From Candidatus Hydrogenedentota bacterium (lineage in GTDB: Bacteria > Hydrogenedentota > Hydrogenedentia > Hydrogenedentiales > CAITNO01): DNA of 8,858 bases. This document shows, one piece after another, positions 1-6,574 of this stretch. Both the position numbers and the translations under genes were made by a program. Under the pieces are notes generated by a model, which worked only from the letters and a program-made list of their open reading frames with translations, ran no database searches and was not told where the DNA came from. The DNA lies in the NCBI GenBank assembly GCA_903922535.1, contig CAIXUF010001314.1, positions 1-8,858 on the forward strand, written 5' to 3'. Position 1 is the first letter of the stretch. Every line of letters begins with the position of its first letter.

Positions 1-60
1 AGTGCAACTTGGGAACGAGAATAACGAGGGGAAAACGAGAAGAACAAGAACAGAATGGCC

Positions 61-66
61 TATAAT
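61..66 (+). promoter_or_regulatory. possible -10 hexamer upstream of the HzsA-like gene
   Basis: A perfect TATAAT lies 32 bases before the chosen start at 98. No recognisable -35 hexamer is seen at the expected distance and no extended -10 TG is present, so this may be chance. It is the only promoter-like signal in the 97 bases before the gene; the rest of that stretch is purine-rich and shows nothing else. Confidence 0.2.
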
Positions 67-97
67 GGTCATTATCAACCGCATCGAGGTGATTCCC

Positions 98-2929
98 ATG
101 GCGCGCATGCTTTACGGACTTTGCGTTTTTTCGATTCTGTCCCTGCTGACGGCCACCGGCGCCTGCGCGGATTTCCGGGCCGACGTGGAGGCGGACTGGC
201 ACACCCAGTTAACCAACCGCGAGGCAGGACCGGAGACGCCGCCCACCGCCATCACGGACGCCATGGGCGGATGCGACGGGGTGAAGGACGGCAAGTGGGG
301 CTTTCACACGCAACTCCAGCCGAACCCGTGGTGGCAAGTTGATTTGGGCACGGCGGTGCCGGTGGATCATGTCGCGCTGTGGAACCGCTGCGATGCGGCT
401 TCGCGGAGTGACAAGATTATCGTGCAGTTCTCGCAGGACGGCCAGGCGTGGACGGATGTCTACGCCCACAGCGGGCCCACCTTCTTCGGGTTCACGGACG
501 GCAAGCCGCTGGTGGTGCCCGCGGCGGGCGAAAGTACCCGGTTTGTAAGGGTCACGCTGCGCGGCACAGACTATCTGCATCTCGACGAGGTCGAGGTGTT
601 CGGCACGGCGGACCCGGCGAAGAACGTCGCGCTCAACATGCCCGCCCTGCAAAGCAGCATTTCCACCTGGTCGAAGGACCACCGGCCTGACGCGCCGAAG
701 GACTGGGCCTGGGGCGACCGGGTTCGGAAGCTGATACAGCAGAACCATGCGCTGATCTTGGAGCGCGCGCAGCAGGGCGTGGACGTGTCGGCTCAGGCCG
801 CGGCGCTGGACGCCTATGAGCGGAAGGTGGGCGCGCTGGACCCGGGGCAGATGGATGAGACGGTGCTGAACGACGGCCGCTGGGTCCGGCGTGAACTGCT
901 GCTGAAGGACCCGCTGATTGACTTCGACACGCTGCTCTTCGCCAAGCGGGTGCCGGGCTCGTACAACCACATGTCGGACCAGTATTACGGCTGGTGGTCG
1001 CGGCCCGGCGGCGGCCTCTTTGTGATGAGCGGCTTCAAGACGGGCACGCCCGAACTGCGCTGCATCACGGACCAGTTTAGCGAGCCCGGCAGCTTCATGC
1101 GCCCGTCCCTGTCCTTCGACGGCACGAAGGTAGTCTTCGCGTGGTGTAAACACCATCCGGGCCTGGCCGCGGAACCGGACAAGCTCACGAAAGGCAACGT
1201 GCCCGAGGACGCCTTCTACCATGTCTTTGAGATGAACCTCGACGGCACGGGGCTGCGCCAGCTCACGCACGGCAAGTATGACGATTTCGACGCGCGCTAC
1301 CTGCCCGACGGACACCTGGTGTTTCTGTCCACGCGTCGCGGCCAGTCGCTCCAAGTCGGCGCGGACAGCGCCGCGGAAACGATGAAGCAGCCGGCGCTGC
1401 CCGACTGCTATGTGCGCTGCGGCGGCGGCCCCGAGCGGCCGGTGGCGGTGTACACGCTGCACACGATGAACGCCGACGGGTCGGGCATCAACGCCATCTC
1501 GCCGTTTGAAATGTTTGAGTGGACGCCCAGCGTCGCCGCCGACGGGTCGATCCTCTATTCGCGCTGGGACTACATCGACCGGTGGAACATGCCCTACATG
1601 AGCCTGTGGTCGATGCATCCGGACGGCACCAACTCGCGGCTCGTCTACAAGAACTACACGCTTGCCCCGCACTGCACCTTCGAGGCGCAGTGCATCCCCA
1701 ACTCGAACAAGATCGTATTCACCGGTTCGGGGCACCACGCGCAGACGATGGGCAGCCTGGCGCTGCTGGACCCGGCCGCGGGCCTTGAGGGCGCGGACCC
1801 GATCAAGCGCCTCACGCCCGAGGTGGTCTTCCCCGAAATCGAGGGCTGGCCGCGCACCTACTACACCGGCCCGTGGCCCCTTTCGGAACGGCTCTACCTG
1901 ACCGCCTGGGGAATCGTTCCCCTGGCCAGCGAGGGAAGGCTGCGGCCCAACAACGACATGGGCATCTACCTGTACGACGCGGCGACGGGCCAGTTGGAAC
2001 TGCTCCACCGCGACGCCGAATTCGGCTGCGAATGGCCGCTGCCCGTGGCGTCGCGTCCCGTGCCGCCCACGCTGGCCAATTCAGTGGTGGCCGGCGCGCC
2101 CAAGGAGGGGCGCTATCTCATCGCCGACGTGTGCCGCGGCCTGAAGACGGTGCAGCGCGGCGATGTCAAGGCGCTGCGCATCATCGCCGTGCCGGCCAAG
2201 ACCCAGCCCACCATGAACACCCCGCACATGGGCCTGACCAACGATGATCCGGGCAAATGCGTGCTCGGCACCGTGCCGGTGGAGCCCGACGGCTCCGCCT
2301 ATTTCCGCGTGCCCTCGGGCGTTACGATGTTTTTCCAGGCGCTCGACAGCCGCGGCGCGGCCATACAAACCATGCGCGGCGCCGTCCACGTGCAGCCGGG
2401 CCAGACGCTGAGCTGCATCGGCTGCCATGAGCACCGGCTCCTTGCCCCGCCCGCCCAGCCGCTCAACCAGGCCGCGCGCCGTGAACCGTCCAAGATCACG
2501 CCCGGACCGGAGGGCACCTGGCCGTTCCGCTTTGACCGGCTGGTGCAGCCCGTGCTCGACGTGAAATGCGTGCGGTGCCACTGCCCGGAAAGCGAGTACA
2601 AGCGCGGCATTGAATTCGATCTCAAGCCGGAGCATGCCTGGGAGACGCTGTGCAACTATGGCAAGCCCAGCCTTGCCGAGAACGTACGCGGCGCCTATGC
2701 GCTGGGCCACTCCGTGGAGGGCACCGGCGCCGCCATCACCAGTCCGCTGCTGGCGCTGCTCACCGCGCCCGGGGGGCACTACAACGCCGTCCTTACCCCT
2801 GAAGAAATCGAGCGGTTCACCGTCTGGCTGGACACCTACGGCCAGCGGCTGGGCGCGTTCAGCGATGATCAGGAACATCGCCTTGAAGAACTGAAGACGC
2901 AAAGCGCCGAGTTGCTCGCGGCACGGTAG
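98..2929 (+). CDS. secreted HzsA-related multihaem-type protein with discoidin domain and TolB-like propeller
   Basis: This is a 943-residue exported protein. I chose the ATG at 98 because GAGGTGAT lies 5 bases upstream and because it gives a clean signal peptide: a hydrophobic core at residues 4-20, then a probable A-C-A cleavage site at 22-24. The frame stays open to base 2, but that extension is polar. Residues about 26-170 look like an F5/8 type C (discoidin) domain, with WWQVDLG and a C-terminal RFVRVTLRG...EVEVFG. Residues about 330-560 carry PD40/TolB-type propeller blades, with repeated MN-DG-G or MHPDG turns at about 379, 457 and 506. The C-terminal part has two CxxCH haem motifs, CIGCH at 773-777 and CVRCH at 824-828. 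The stretch from GTVPVEPDGSAYFRVPSGV to QPGQTLSCIGCHEHR is characteristic of hydrazine synthase alpha-related proteins, which are common in non-anammox Planctomycetota. Redox or carbohydrate-associated surface function is inference; hydrazine synthesis is not implied. It is unlinked in function to the potassium genes downstream. Confidence 0.85.
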   Translation: MARMLYGLCVFSILSLLTATGACADFRADVEADWHTQLTNREAGPETPPTAITDAMGGCDGVKDGKWGFHTQLQPNPWWQVDLGTAVPVDHVALWNRCDAASRSDKIIVQFSQDGQAWTDVYAHSGPTFFGFTDGKPLVVPAAGESTRFVRVTLRGTDYLHLDEVEVFGTADPAKNVALNMPALQSSISTWSKDHRPDAPKDWAWGDRVRKLIQQNHALILERAQQGVDVSAQAAALDAYERKVGALDPGQMDETVLNDGRWVRRELLLKDPLIDFDTLLFAKRVPGSYNHMSDQYYGWWSRPGGGLFVMSGFKTGTPELRCITDQFSEPGSFMRPSLSFDGTKVVFAWCKHHPGLAAEPDKLTKGNVPEDAFYHVFEMNLDGTGLRQLTHGKYDDFDARYLPDGHLVFLSTRRGQSLQVGADSAAETMKQPALPDCYVRCGGGPERPVAVYTLHTMNADGSGINAISPFEMFEWTPSVAADGSILYSRWDYIDRWNMPYMSLWSMHPDGTNSRLVYKNYTLAPHCTFEAQCIPNSNKIVFTGSGHHAQTMGSLALLDPAAGLEGADPIKRLTPEVVFPEIEGWPRTYYTGPWPLSERLYLTAWGIVPLASEGRLRPNNDMGIYLYDAATGQLELLHRDAEFGCEWPLPVASRPVPPTLANSVVAGAPKEGRYLIADVCRGLKTVQRGDVKALRIIAVPAKTQPTMNTPHMGLTNDDPGKCVLGTVPVEPDGSAYFRVPSGVTMFFQALDSRGAAIQTMRGAVHVQPGQTLSCIGCHEHRLLAPPAQPLNQAARREPSKITPGPEGTWPFRFDRLVQPVLDVKCVRCHCPESEYKRGIEFDLKPEHAWETLCNYGKPSLAENVRGAYALGHSVEGTGAAITSPLLALLTAPGGHYNAVLTPEEIERFTVWLDTYGQRLGAFSDDQEHRLEELKTQSAELLAAR

Positions 2930-2950
2930 TTTGCGCACCAAAATCACCCC

Positions 2951-2967
2951 AAGACAAGGCCTGTCTT
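2951..2967. other. small inverted repeat after the HzsA-like gene
   Basis: AAGACA and TGTCTT form a 6-bp stem around the 5-base loop AGGCC, 22 bases after the stop codon at 2929. No T-run follows, so it is at best a weak or factor-dependent terminator, possibly acting together with the adjacent hairpin at 2971-2988. Confidence 0.25.
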
Positions 2968-3001
2968 AAGTCCCCCTTTGAAGGGGGATTTAGGGGGATG
3001 T
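2968..3001. repeat. dispersed-type repeat with G/C-run hairpin
   Basis: TCCCCCTT at 2971-2978 pairs with AAGGGGGA at 2981-2988, and a second GGGGGA run follows at 2993-2998. The pattern of C5-TTTGAA-G5, then ATTTA, then G5-ATGT matches a short interspersed repeat that I recall from intergenic regions of many unrelated bacterial genomes. Only one copy is present in this window, so dispersal is known from recollection and not seen here. It lies between two genes of the same strand and could also work as a terminator, although there is no T-tract. Confidence 0.5.
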
Positions 3002-3013
3002 GGGTTCTCGCGC

Positions 3014-3042
3014 TTGCTCCCTCTCCCGCGATGGGCTATGCT
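3014..3042 (+). promoter_or_regulatory. weak candidate sigma-70-type promoter for the response regulator
   Basis: TTGCTC at 3014-3019 and TATGCT at 3037-3042 are 17 bases apart and match the -35 and -10 consensus at 3/6 and 4/6 positions. The predicted start of transcription would be near 3049, giving a very short leader before the ATG at 3066. No sigma-54-type GG-N10-GC element is seen here. The regulator therefore probably has a housekeeping promoter of some kind, but this particular assignment is weak. Confidence 0.2.
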
Positions 3043-3065
3043 GGCATCCAATTCGGAAACAACAC

Positions 3066-4421
3066 ATGCCGCCAGCAGACGACAAAATCACCTTGAACAT
3101 CCTGGTCGCGGATGATGAGATAAACATCCGTAAGACGCTTACGGTCTGTCTCGAAACCGACGGACACCGCGTGGTTGCCGTCAGCAATTTTCAGGACGCG
3201 GTTGCCGAGGCGGCGCGCCGCTCCTTTGACCTTGCCCTTGTTGACCTCCGGTTGGGGACCGCCAGCGGTCTCGACCTGATTCCGGTGCTGCTGGCCAGCG
3301 CGCCCTGGCTCAAGATCATCGTCATCACCGCCTATGCCTCGATAGACACCGCCGTCGCGGCGATTCAACGGGGCGCCTCGGACTACGTTCCAAAGCCGTT
3401 CACGCCCAACCAGATCCGGCTGGCGGTGGACAAGGTGGCGCAGGTCCGGTCGTTGGAACAAAGGCTGGCCACGCTGCAGGAGGATTTGGGCAGGCTTAAC
3501 CCCGAAGTGGAACTTGACTCGTGCAGTCCGGCCATGCAGCGCGCGCTGAACCTCTCCCGCCAAGCCGCCGCGTCGGACGCCTCCATCCTGCTGCGGGGCG
3601 AAAGCGGCACGGGCAAGACCGTGCTGGCGCGGGCCATCCACGGCTGGAGCAAACGGGCCGGCAAGCCCATGGGCGTGGTCTCCTGCCCAGCCATACCGCC
3701 AGAGCTGCTGGAAAGCGAACTCTTCGGGCACGTCAAGGGCGCATTCACTGGCGCGGTGCGCGACAACACCGGACGCATTGCGGCCTGTGACGGCGGCACC
3801 CTCCTGCTGGACGAAATTGGCGACCTGCCCCTGTCGTTGCAGCCCAAACTGCTGCGCTTCCTGCAGGACCATGAATATGAGCGCGTCGGAGCTTCGGTCC
3901 CGTGCCATGCCGACGTGCGCATCATTGCCGCAACCAACGTGGACCTGGAACGGGCGGTGCGGGAGGGCCGCTTTCGCGAGGACCTTTTCTACCGGCTTAA
4001 TGTAATTCAGGTGTCCATCCCGGCCCTGCGGGAACGGACGGAGGACATTCCCGCACTCGCCGCCCACCTGCTTACCTTCTTTTGCCGGACCAATCACCGC
4101 GCGTTTCTCAGCTTTACCCCGGAAGCGCAGGCGGCGCTGGTCCGCTATTCCTGGCCCGGCAACGTCCGCGAGCTGCGCAACGTGGTCGAACGCGCCACCA
4201 TTCTGTGCCCCGCCGCGAATATCGGGGTCGAGTACCTGCCTGAATCGCTTTCCCAGACCGAGCCCGCACACCGCATCGGCGACAACATCACCCTCCAGCA
4301 AATCGAGGAGCAGCACATCCGCCGCGTGCTTGCGGTCGCCAAGAATCTCCAGGATGCGGCCGACACGCTCGGCATAGACCAGGCCACCCTCTGGCGCAAA
4401 CGCAAACAGTACGGCATCTGA
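3066..4421 (+). CDS. NtrC-family sigma-54-dependent response regulator (REC-AAA+-Fis HTH)
   Basis: The 451-residue protein has the full NtrC-type layout. The receiver domain (about 10-125) shows the acidic pair D16/D17, phospho-acceptor D60 in LVDLRL, T88 in VITAY and K110 in PKPF. A short coiled linker (about 126-145) follows. The AAA+ domain (about 150-385) has Walker A GESGTGKT at 178-185, the sigma-54-contacting GAFTGA loop intact at 225-230, Walker B LLLDEIG at 246-252, and WPGNVREL at 363-370. The C-terminal Fis-type helix-turn-helix occupies about 431-451 (AADTLGI...LWRKRKQYGI). The start at 3066 puts the receiver domain at the N terminus; the frame remains open upstream to 3000 but that part is not domain sequence. 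The ribosome binding site is weak (CGGAAA). It should activate sigma-54 RNA polymerase after phosphorylation, most likely by the kinase encoded next. The nearest candidate target is the -24/-12 promoter at 4544-4557, preceded by three dyads. Confidence 0.95.
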   Translation: MPPADDKITLNILVADDEINIRKTLTVCLETDGHRVVAVSNFQDAVAEAARRSFDLALVDLRLGTASGLDLIPVLLASAPWLKIIVITAYASIDTAVAAIQRGASDYVPKPFTPNQIRLAVDKVAQVRSLEQRLATLQEDLGRLNPEVELDSCSPAMQRALNLSRQAAASDASILLRGESGTGKTVLARAIHGWSKRAGKPMGVVSCPAIPPELLESELFGHVKGAFTGAVRDNTGRIAACDGGTLLLDEIGDLPLSLQPKLLRFLQDHEYERVGASVPCHADVRIIAATNVDLERAVREGRFREDLFYRLNVIQVSIPALRERTEDIPALAAHLLTFFCRTNHRAFLSFTPEAQAALVRYSWPGNVRELRNVVERATILCPAANIGVEYLPESLSQTEPAHRIGDNITLQQIEEQHIRRVLAVAKNLQDAADTLGIDQATLWRKRKQYGI

Positions 4422-4435
4422 TCGACGCTGCCCGT

Positions 4436-4450
4436 CTTGCAGAATGCAAG
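4436..4450. promoter_or_regulatory. enhancer dyad 1 (CTTG-N7-CAAG)
   Basis: CTTGCAGAATGCAAG is a perfect 6-bp inverted repeat around a 3-base centre. It is centred at 4443, about 126 bases upstream of the predicted transcription start near 4569, which is a normal enhancer distance for sigma-54 activators. Two related sites follow. Binding by the regulator encoded at 3066-4421 is inferred from adjacency. Confidence 0.7.
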
Positions 4451-4466
4451 GCCCGTCCCCGCCCCC

Positions 4467-4481
4467 CTTGCACAATACAAG
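4467..4481. promoter_or_regulatory. enhancer dyad 2 (CTTG-N7-CAAG)
   Basis: CTTGCACAATACAAG matches dyad 1 at 13 of 15 positions and keeps the CTTG/CAAG ends, with one mismatch in the 6-bp inverted repeat. Its centre at 4474 is 31 bases from that of dyad 1, close to three helical turns, so both sites would face the same side of the helix. It lies about 95 bases upstream of the predicted transcription start. Confidence 0.7.
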
Positions 4482-4494
4482 CCGCCCCCGTATC

Positions 4495-4509
4495 CTTGCC
4501 CCTTCCAAG
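4495..4509. promoter_or_regulatory. degenerate enhancer dyad 3 (CTTG-N7-CAAG)
   Basis: CTTGCCCCTTCCAAG keeps the outer CTTG and CAAG at the same 7-base spacing, but the core differs from dyads 1 and 2. It is centred at 4502, 28 bases after dyad 2 and about 67 bases before the predicted transcription start. It could be a weaker third site filled cooperatively, or chance in a pyrimidine-rich stretch. Confidence 0.45.
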
Positions 4510-4514
4510 CCCTG

Positions 4515-4541
4515 TTTTCCGCCCTTTTCCGCGCTTTTCCG
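4515..4541. repeat. three TTTTCCG units phased at exactly 10 bp
   Basis: TTTTCCG begins at 4515, 4525 and 4535, with the variable 3 bases CCC and CGC between copies. The third copy ends 2 bases before the -24 GG. T-tracts repeated at the helical period are known to cause intrinsic DNA curvature. Between enhancers and a sigma-54 promoter this could help form the activation loop, a job usually done by IHF; no clear IHF site is seen here. The repeat is direct observation; the bending role is inference. Confidence 0.6.
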
Positions 4542-4542
4542 T

Positions 4543-4558
4543 TGGCATCCCTTTTGCT
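4543..4558 (+). promoter_or_regulatory. sigma-54 (-24/-12) promoter of the kinase operon
   Basis: TTGGCATCCCTTTTGCTT (4542-4559) has the invariant GG at 4544-4545 and GC at 4556-4557 separated by exactly 10 bases, and matches TGGCA and TTGCT of the known consensus TGGCACG-N4-TTGCW. Transcription would start near 4569, 18 bases before the kinase ATG at 4587. Three enhancer-like dyads lie upstream, and the preceding gene encodes an activator with an intact GAFTGA motif. It would drive the kinase, the microprotein and probably the transporter and kdpF as one unit. Confidence 0.85.
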
Positions 4559-4572
4559 TGCAGGCACAGGTG

Positions 4573-4579
4573 AAAGGAG
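4573..4579 (+). promoter_or_regulatory. ribosome binding site of the histidine kinase
   Basis: AAAGGAG lies 7 bases before the ATG at 4587. It decides the start: the open frame runs back to 4437 through the enhancer and promoter region, but only the ATG at 4587 lies downstream of the sigma-54 promoter and has a good ribosome binding site. Confidence 0.8.
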
Positions 4580-4586
4580 TCTGGAC

Positions 4587-6428
4587 ATGATATACGGATT
4601 GCGACAAAAACTGGGCCTGGGCTTCGGCGGGCTGTTCCTTATCATCCTCATCATCGGGGTACAGAGCATCATTAAAGTGTCCGAGTTGGGACAGTCCATA
4701 GATGTCATCCTGCGCGAGAATTACCGCAGCGTTATTGCCTGCCAGGACATGAAAGACGCGCTGGAGCGGGTTGACAGCGGCATTCTGTTTGTCCTCCTCG
4801 GCTACGACAAGGAGGGCTCCACCCAGATCGACGAAAACCTTGCCAAATTCGACAAGGCGCTCCGCGTGGAGGGCGGCAACCTGACGCTGCCGCGCGAGGG
4901 GGAATCGTTCGTCAAGCTGGACAGGCTCCAGGGGGAGTACAAGACCGTGCTTGGCCAGGTGCGCGACACGGCCACCCCCGTCGCGCCGCGCCGCGCGGAC
5001 TACTTCGCCAAACTGTTGCCGCTGTTCCAGCAGGTGAAGGGCGAGGCCGACGGCATCCTTCAAATGAACCAGCAGAACATGTATGACGCGAACATGGCCG
5101 CCCGTGAAAAGGCGGCGCAGGCCAGCCAGCGCATGTATCTTCTTCTCCTCTGCGGCCTGAGCATCGCGGGCACCTTTGTCTACTACACCGGCCGCTGGAT
5201 TCTCAGCCCCATCACGGCGCTTACCGCCTCCGCCAATGAGATAGCCCGCGGCAATCTGGACCTGGTGGTGGGCACGGTCTCGCACGATGAGATGGGCCAG
5301 TTGGCGACGGCCTTTGACACCATGGCCGCAAGCCTGCGCGAGTACCGCCGCACCAATGAAGCCCGGATGGTCCGCATGCAGCGGGCCGCCCAGCAGGCAC
5401 TGGACAATCTGTCCGTGGAAATCGTCGTTGTGGACCTCAACGGCGTGGTGGAGGTGGTGACCAAGTCGGCCCAGGAGGCCTTTGGACTGAACGTCGGCGG
5501 CCGTCTGCGGGAAAGCAAGCATGCGTGGATGGACATCCTCATGCAGCAGGCGTTGCGCTCCGGACACAGGGAGGAGCTTGGCCGGGGGGATTACCTGGTC
5601 CAGGTCTTCGTCGGCGCGCAGGAGCGGTTCTACCGTCCCGAGGCGATACCCGTTTTGGACGGATTCGGCCAGTTGGCGGGAATCACCCTGATGCTGCACG
5701 ACGCCACACAGGCAAGGCAGCAGGACGAACTCAAGCAGGGCCTTGTCTCAACGGTGTCACACCAGTTGAAGACCCCCCTGACGTCGATCCGCATGGCGGT
5801 CTACATGCTGCTGGACGACAAACTTGGCCCCCTGACCGAAAAGCAGGAGGAATTGCTGGTGGCGGCGCGGGAGGACAGCGACCGCTTGAACGCCATCGTG
5901 GAGGACCTGCTGGACATCGCCCGCATCCAGTCCGGCCGCATTCAGATGGATGCCGGCACGGTGGATGCGGCCACCCTGGCGCTGGACTCGCTGGAACCGT
6001 TCAAGATCCAGGCGCAGGATCGCGGCATCAGCCTGACCGCATCGCTGCCCGCCGGATTGCCCGACGTGCAGGCGGACACCACGCGCGCGCCGCACGTGTT
6101 CGCCAACCTGCTGTCGAACGCCATCAAGCACACGCCGCCGGGAGGCGGCATAACCGTGTCGGCGCGGGCGGATGACGAGGTCGTTTGGTATTCCGTCTCC
6201 GACACCGGGTCAGGCATATCGCCCGAATATCTGCCGCGCGTGTTTGAGCAGTTCTTCCGTGTTCCCGACCAGGGAACCGGCACCGGCGCCGGGCTGGGGC
6301 TGGCCATCGCGAAGGAAATAGTCGAGGCCCACGGGGGAAGCATTCATGCCGAGAGCGCGCTGGGCGCGGGAAGCACCTTCACGTTCTCGCTGAAGCGCGC
6401 CGACCGTGCGGCCGTGAAGGAGGCTTGA
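4587..6428 (+). CDS. membrane sensor histidine kinase (4-helix sensor-HAMP-PAS-HisKA-HATPase_c)
   Basis: This is a 613-residue inner-membrane sensor. Transmembrane segment 1 spans about 11-30 and segment 2 about 183-202. The mostly helical stretch between them is periplasmic and resembles a four-helix-bundle chemoreceptor-type sensor. A HAMP domain follows (about 203-255, from RWILSPITALTASANEIARG), then a PAS-like region (about 265-372) and HisKA with phospho-acceptor H392 in SHQLKTP. The residue after H392 is Q instead of the more usual acidic residue, a variant also found in other kinases. The ATPase domain has its N box at about 505-515 (FANLLSNAIKH), DTGSG at 539-543 and the glycine-rich GTGAGLGLAIAKEI at about 564-577. 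It lacks the N-terminal KdpD/Usp domains and four-helix membrane block of KdpD, so it is not KdpD. The likely partner is the NtrC-type regulator upstream. Being downstream of the sigma-54 promoter, it would be under positive autoregulation. The stimulus is unknown; K+ limitation or osmotic state is suggested by the transporters downstream. Confidence 0.92.
   Translation: MIYGLRQKLGLGFGGLFLIILIIGVQSIIKVSELGQSIDVILRENYRSVIACQDMKDALERVDSGILFVLLGYDKEGSTQIDENLAKFDKALRVEGGNLTLPREGESFVKLDRLQGEYKTVLGQVRDTATPVAPRRADYFAKLLPLFQQVKGEADGILQMNQQNMYDANMAAREKAAQASQRMYLLLLCGLSIAGTFVYYTGRWILSPITALTASANEIARGNLDLVVGTVSHDEMGQLATAFDTMAASLREYRRTNEARMVRMQRAAQQALDNLSVEIVVVDLNGVVEVVTKSAQEAFGLNVGGRLRESKHAWMDILMQQALRSGHREELGRGDYLVQVFVGAQERFYRPEAIPVLDGFGQLAGITLMLHDATQARQQDELKQGLVSTVSHQLKTPLTSIRMAVYMLLDDKLGPLTEKQEELLVAAREDSDRLNAIVEDLLDIARIQSGRIQMDAGTVDAATLALDSLEPFKIQAQDRGISLTASLPAGLPDVQADTTRAPHVFANLLSNAIKHTPPGGGITVSARADDEVVWYSVSDTGSGISPEYLPRVFEQFFRVPDQGTGTGAGLGLAIAKEIVEAHGGSIHAESALGAGSTFTFSLKRADRAAVKEA
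6417..6423 (+). promoter_or_regulatory. ribosome binding site of the 27-residue microprotein
   Basis: AAGGAGG, a strong Shine-Dalgarno sequence, lies 6 bases before the ATG at 6430 and inside the end of the kinase gene. The kinase stop (6426-6428) is one base from that ATG, so translation is probably coupled. This is the main evidence that the tiny reading frame is real. Confidence 0.75.
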
Positions 6429-6429
6429 C

Positions 6430-6513
6430 ATGGCAGACTTGATTTATGTGGCGGCAACCGTCGCCTTCTTTGGAGTCTTCATCCTGTACGCGCGGGCGTG
6501 CGAAAGACTCTAG
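6430..6513 (+). CDS. 27-residue single-helix membrane microprotein of the potassium locus
   Basis: The reading frame encodes 27 residues: MADLIYVAATVAFF, then a hydrophobic stretch and the end YARACERL. Residues about 4-21 form one transmembrane helix, followed by a short basic/acidic tail with a cysteine. It begins one base after the kinase stop codon and has a near-perfect ribosome binding site, which strongly argues for translation. Tiny proteins with a hydrophobic helix and a C-terminal CERL or similar ending are, to my recollection, found next to kdpF in kdp operons of several phyla, usually unannotated. It is not KdpF itself, whose hallmark LRPE-F ending is carried by the separate frame at 8774. 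A role as a small subunit or regulator of a K+ transporter or of the adjacent kinase is inference. Gene finders with a 30-residue cutoff would miss it. Confidence 0.72.
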   Translation: MADLIYVAATVAFFGVFILYARACERL

Positions 6514-6574
6514 CAATGTTTTACCCTGAACAGGTCAGGCGCCGCATCCTGCGACGCCCCCCGTTGTACGAGGA

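Noticed and set aside
209..2008. 599-residue open frame on the minus strand
   Set aside because: Antisense to the HzsA-like gene, low-complexity composition rich in R, V and H, no ribosome binding site or recognisable domain.
98..2929. true hydrazine synthase alpha subunit of an anammox organism
   Set aside because: Extra discoidin domain, no beta/gamma subunit genes in view, and HzsA-related proteins are widespread outside anammox bacteria.
2971..2988. Rho-independent terminator
   Set aside because: The G/C hairpin is good but is followed by ATTTAGGGGG, with no T-run on the + strand.
3043..3058. possible second sigma-54 promoter before the regulator (CTGGCATCC)
   Set aside because: The -24-like TGGCA is present, but the position 10 bases later is GG and not GC, so the spacing rule fails.
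4557..4570. fourth enhancer site (CTTGCAGG...)
   Set aside because: Only a CTTGCA half-site with no CAAG partner at the right spacing; it overlaps the promoter -12 element.
3036..5699. 887-residue open frame on the minus strand
   Set aside because: It lies antisense to two well-supported genes (regulator and kinase) and across their promoter. The translation has no domain motif and is rich in H, R, G and A, typical of shadow frames in GC-rich DNA.
4587..6428. KdpD
   Set aside because: No KdpD N-terminal Usp-type region and no block of four closely spaced membrane helices; the layout is two membrane segments with HAMP and PAS.
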